From: Alphaproteobacteria bacterium
GTDB lineage: Bacteria > Pseudomonadota > Alphaproteobacteria > UBA7887
NCBI GenBank assembly: GCA_028289725.1
Contig: JANQOH010000237.1
Location: forward strand, 1 to 14,479
Direction: 5' to 3'
Length of the DNA: 14,479 nt
Under the pieces are notes generated by a model, which saw only the letters and a program-made list of their open reading frames with translations, did not search any database and was not told the DNA's origin. Shown here piece after piece: positions 13,257 to 14,479 of this stretch (positions are counted from its first letter, which is position 1; every line of letters begins with the position of its first letter). Position numbers and translations under genes: made by a program.

Positions 13257-14027
13257 CTAGTCGCGGAAGTTCGACCCTTCGCGGTCGAGGATCCGCTTCA
13301 TCGCGGCGAAATGCCGGTCGTAATTCGCCGCTTGGCCCTGTGACTCTGCGCGGATGCCGGCCGCAACATCGGCGGCCAGATTTTCGGAGATACGATTCAA
13401 TGGGCGGCCGGTCGACATCGCGAGCACCTGGGCGCGGCACGCTTGTTCCAAATAATAGAGGTCTTCCCACGCGGCCTGGACGGAAGGCCGCGCCACGGTA
13501 ATGCCGTGGTTGGCCATGAACAGAATGTCTTTGTCGCCCATGGCGGCGGCGATGCGGTTGGCTTCGTCCCAATCCATGGCGAGACCCGCATAGACGTCGT
13601 CGTAGGCGACGCGGCCGTAATATCGAAGCGCGTTTTGATCAGCCATTTCGAGACGACCGTCCTCGATCATGGTCAGCGCGAGCGCGTGCGGCATGTGGGT
13701 GTGCATGACACATTTCGCGTCGGGCCGCGCTTTGTGAACGGCGGCGTGGATATAGAATGCTGTCGGCTCGATATAGCCGTCGCCCTCGATCTTGTTCCCC
13801 TCCCCGTCGACGACGATGAGCGAACTTGCGGTCACCTCTGACCAGTGCAGGCCATAGGGAATGAGCAGAAAACGGTCGTCCTCGCCGGGGACGGCCAGCG
13901 TGAGATGATTGTCGATACCTTCATTGAGGCCGAACCGTTCGCAGATTTGGTAAGCGGCGGCCAGGTCCTCACGCGCGCGCTGGACTTCATCGCCTTGGAT
14001 ATCGTGCACCGTGGCTGACTTGGACAT
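13257..14027 (-). CDS. class II aldolase/adducin-family protein
   Basis: A 256-residue metal-dependent class II aldolase/adducin-domain protein. It keeps GIDNHLTLAVPG (37-48), IEPTAFYIHAAVH (86-98, with Glu87 the candidate acid/base of FucA), the zinc pair His109/His111 in MHTHMPHA, and His174 in NHGITV. The family includes L-fuculose-phosphate aldolase, ribulose-phosphate epimerase and 3-oxo-tetronate 4-phosphate decarboxylase, so the reaction cannot be fixed. Met11 of the longest frame (ATG 14027) is chosen as start because AGAGAGGCC stands just before it; the upstream TTG at 14057 would overlap the stop of the preceding SDR. It is downstream of that SDR with a 23-bp gap and meets the other SDR tail to tail. 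Confidence 0.88.
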   Translation of the reverse strand: MSKSATVHDIQGDEVQRAREDLAAAYQICERFGLNEGIDNHLTLAVPGEDDRFLLIPYGLHWSEVTASSLIVVDGEGNKIEGDGYIEPTAFYIHAAVHKARPDAKCVMHTHMPHALALTMIEDGRLEMADQNALRYYGRVAYDDVYAGLAMDWDEANRIAAAMGDKDILFMANHGITVARPSVQAAWEDLYYLEQACRAQVLAMSTGRPLNRISENLAADVAAGIRAESQGQAANYDRHFAAMKRILDREGSNFRD

Positions 14028-14050
14028 GGCCTGCCTCTCTGATTTCGCTT

Positions 14051-14479
14051 TTACCAATCGATTTCACCGCCGTCATAGCGCAAGAACCGGCCCGTGTCTT
14101 GTGGCCCGAGTCCCGCGAGCACCTTCGCGAGACCCGCCGCGCTCTCCTCCGGGGTCACCGCGGCCGATGGCCCGCCCATATTGGTGCGGACCCAACCGGG
14201 ATGAAACGTGAATATTGAGATCCCGCGGCCTTTCAAGTCGGTCGACATGGCGCGCACCGCCATATTGGCCGCCGCCTTGCTGGTGCGATAGGGGTAATAC
14301 CCGCCCGCCGCCTCGGTCAGGCTGGCCATCCTGCTGGACACCACGGCGACCTGCTTCAAGTCGGACGCCGCGACATTGTCGACAAAGGCCTCCACCATGC
14401 GCGTCGGTCCCAACAAGTTCACCTCTAGCTCGTCGCGCCAGGAGTCGTAGTCGAGGTCGCCAAACGCCTGGCCCGCACG
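14051..14479 (-). CDS. SDR-family oxidoreductase, 5' end outside window
   Basis: The C-terminal 142 residues of a short-chain dehydrogenase; the frame stays open to the last base of the window, so the nucleotide-binding half is missing. Seen: DSWRDELEVNLLGPT with the conserved Asn, the catalytic VVSSRMAS stretch, YRTSKAAANMAVRAMSTDL (Tyr and Lys of the YxxxK motif), and HPGWVRTNMGG, followed by a C-terminal YDGGEIDW. The layout fits the C-factor-like or atypical SDR class, which reads PGWVRTNMGG where classical members show PGxVxT. It ends 23 bp before the class II aldolase start in the same orientation, so it is likely the first gene of that operon. Substrate unknown. Confidence 0.85.
   Translation of the reverse strand, partial: RAGQAFGDLDYDSWRDELEVNLLGPTRMVEAFVDNVAASDLKQVAVVSSRMASLTEAAGGYYPYRTSKAAANMAVRAMSTDLKGRGISIFTFHPGWVRTNMGGPSAAVTPEESAAGLAKVLAGLGPQDTGRFLRYDGGEIDW

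Noticed and set aside
1..14479. tRNA, rRNA, CRISPR, insertion sequence or phage attachment features
   Set aside because: No T-loop GGTTCRANNC pattern, regular repeats, transposase or integrase motifs, or terminal inverted repeats with target duplication were seen.

Overview
The window reads as a chromosomal segment of an alphaproteobacterium. GC is high (about 60% by eye), coding is dense, and three genes are typical of that class: an MmcB-family DNA-repair protein, a tiny aa3-type cytochrome oxidase subunit IV, and a SprA-related HExxH protein. Nothing looks like a plasmid, phage, transposon or CRISPR array. Most genes belong to aromatic or organic-acid metabolism. No tRNA or rRNA was seen. 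Species cannot be assigned from the sequence alone.

Layout. (1) 1-672, minus: a partial MenB/BadI-type crotonase, divergent from (2) 825-3451, plus: an HSL-family esterase, a divergent type II dehydroquinase-like protein and a HisC-type aminotransferase. (3) 3455-4777, minus: a MATE exporter, meeting the aminotransferase gene tail to tail with 3 bp between. (4) 4778-5297: the only long gene-free stretch. It is more AT-rich and holds two perfect inverted repeats, a minus-strand terminator-like hairpin and a chain of overlapping micro-ORFs. (5) 5298-8729: a complete homogentisate catabolic module, with a MarR regulator (minus) divergent from hmgA, a fumarylacetoacetate hydrolase and maleylacetoacetate isomerase (plus). 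A palindrome at the marR start is a good operator candidate. Together these convert homogentisate, from tyrosine or phenylalanine, to fumarate and acetoacetate. (6) 8768-9675, plus: two small exported proteins, one DUF3299-like. (7) 9865-11662, plus: SprA-related protein, CoxIV-like 42-residue protein, MmcB and a 57-residue lipoprotein. (8) 11793-13244, plus: RraA/HMG-aldolase-like protein and an SDR dehydrogenase, convergent with (9) 13257-14479, minus: a class II aldolase/adducin protein and a partial SDR. Regions 8 and 9 look like a small carbon-catabolism module of unknown substrate.

Best leads: the altered dehydroquinase paralogue in its esterase/aminotransferase neighbourhood; the MarR operator that overlaps the longest marR start codon; the structured 4.85-5.23 kb region; and the orphan RraA/SDR/class II aldolase module. 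No dramatic new defence or mobile system was found.
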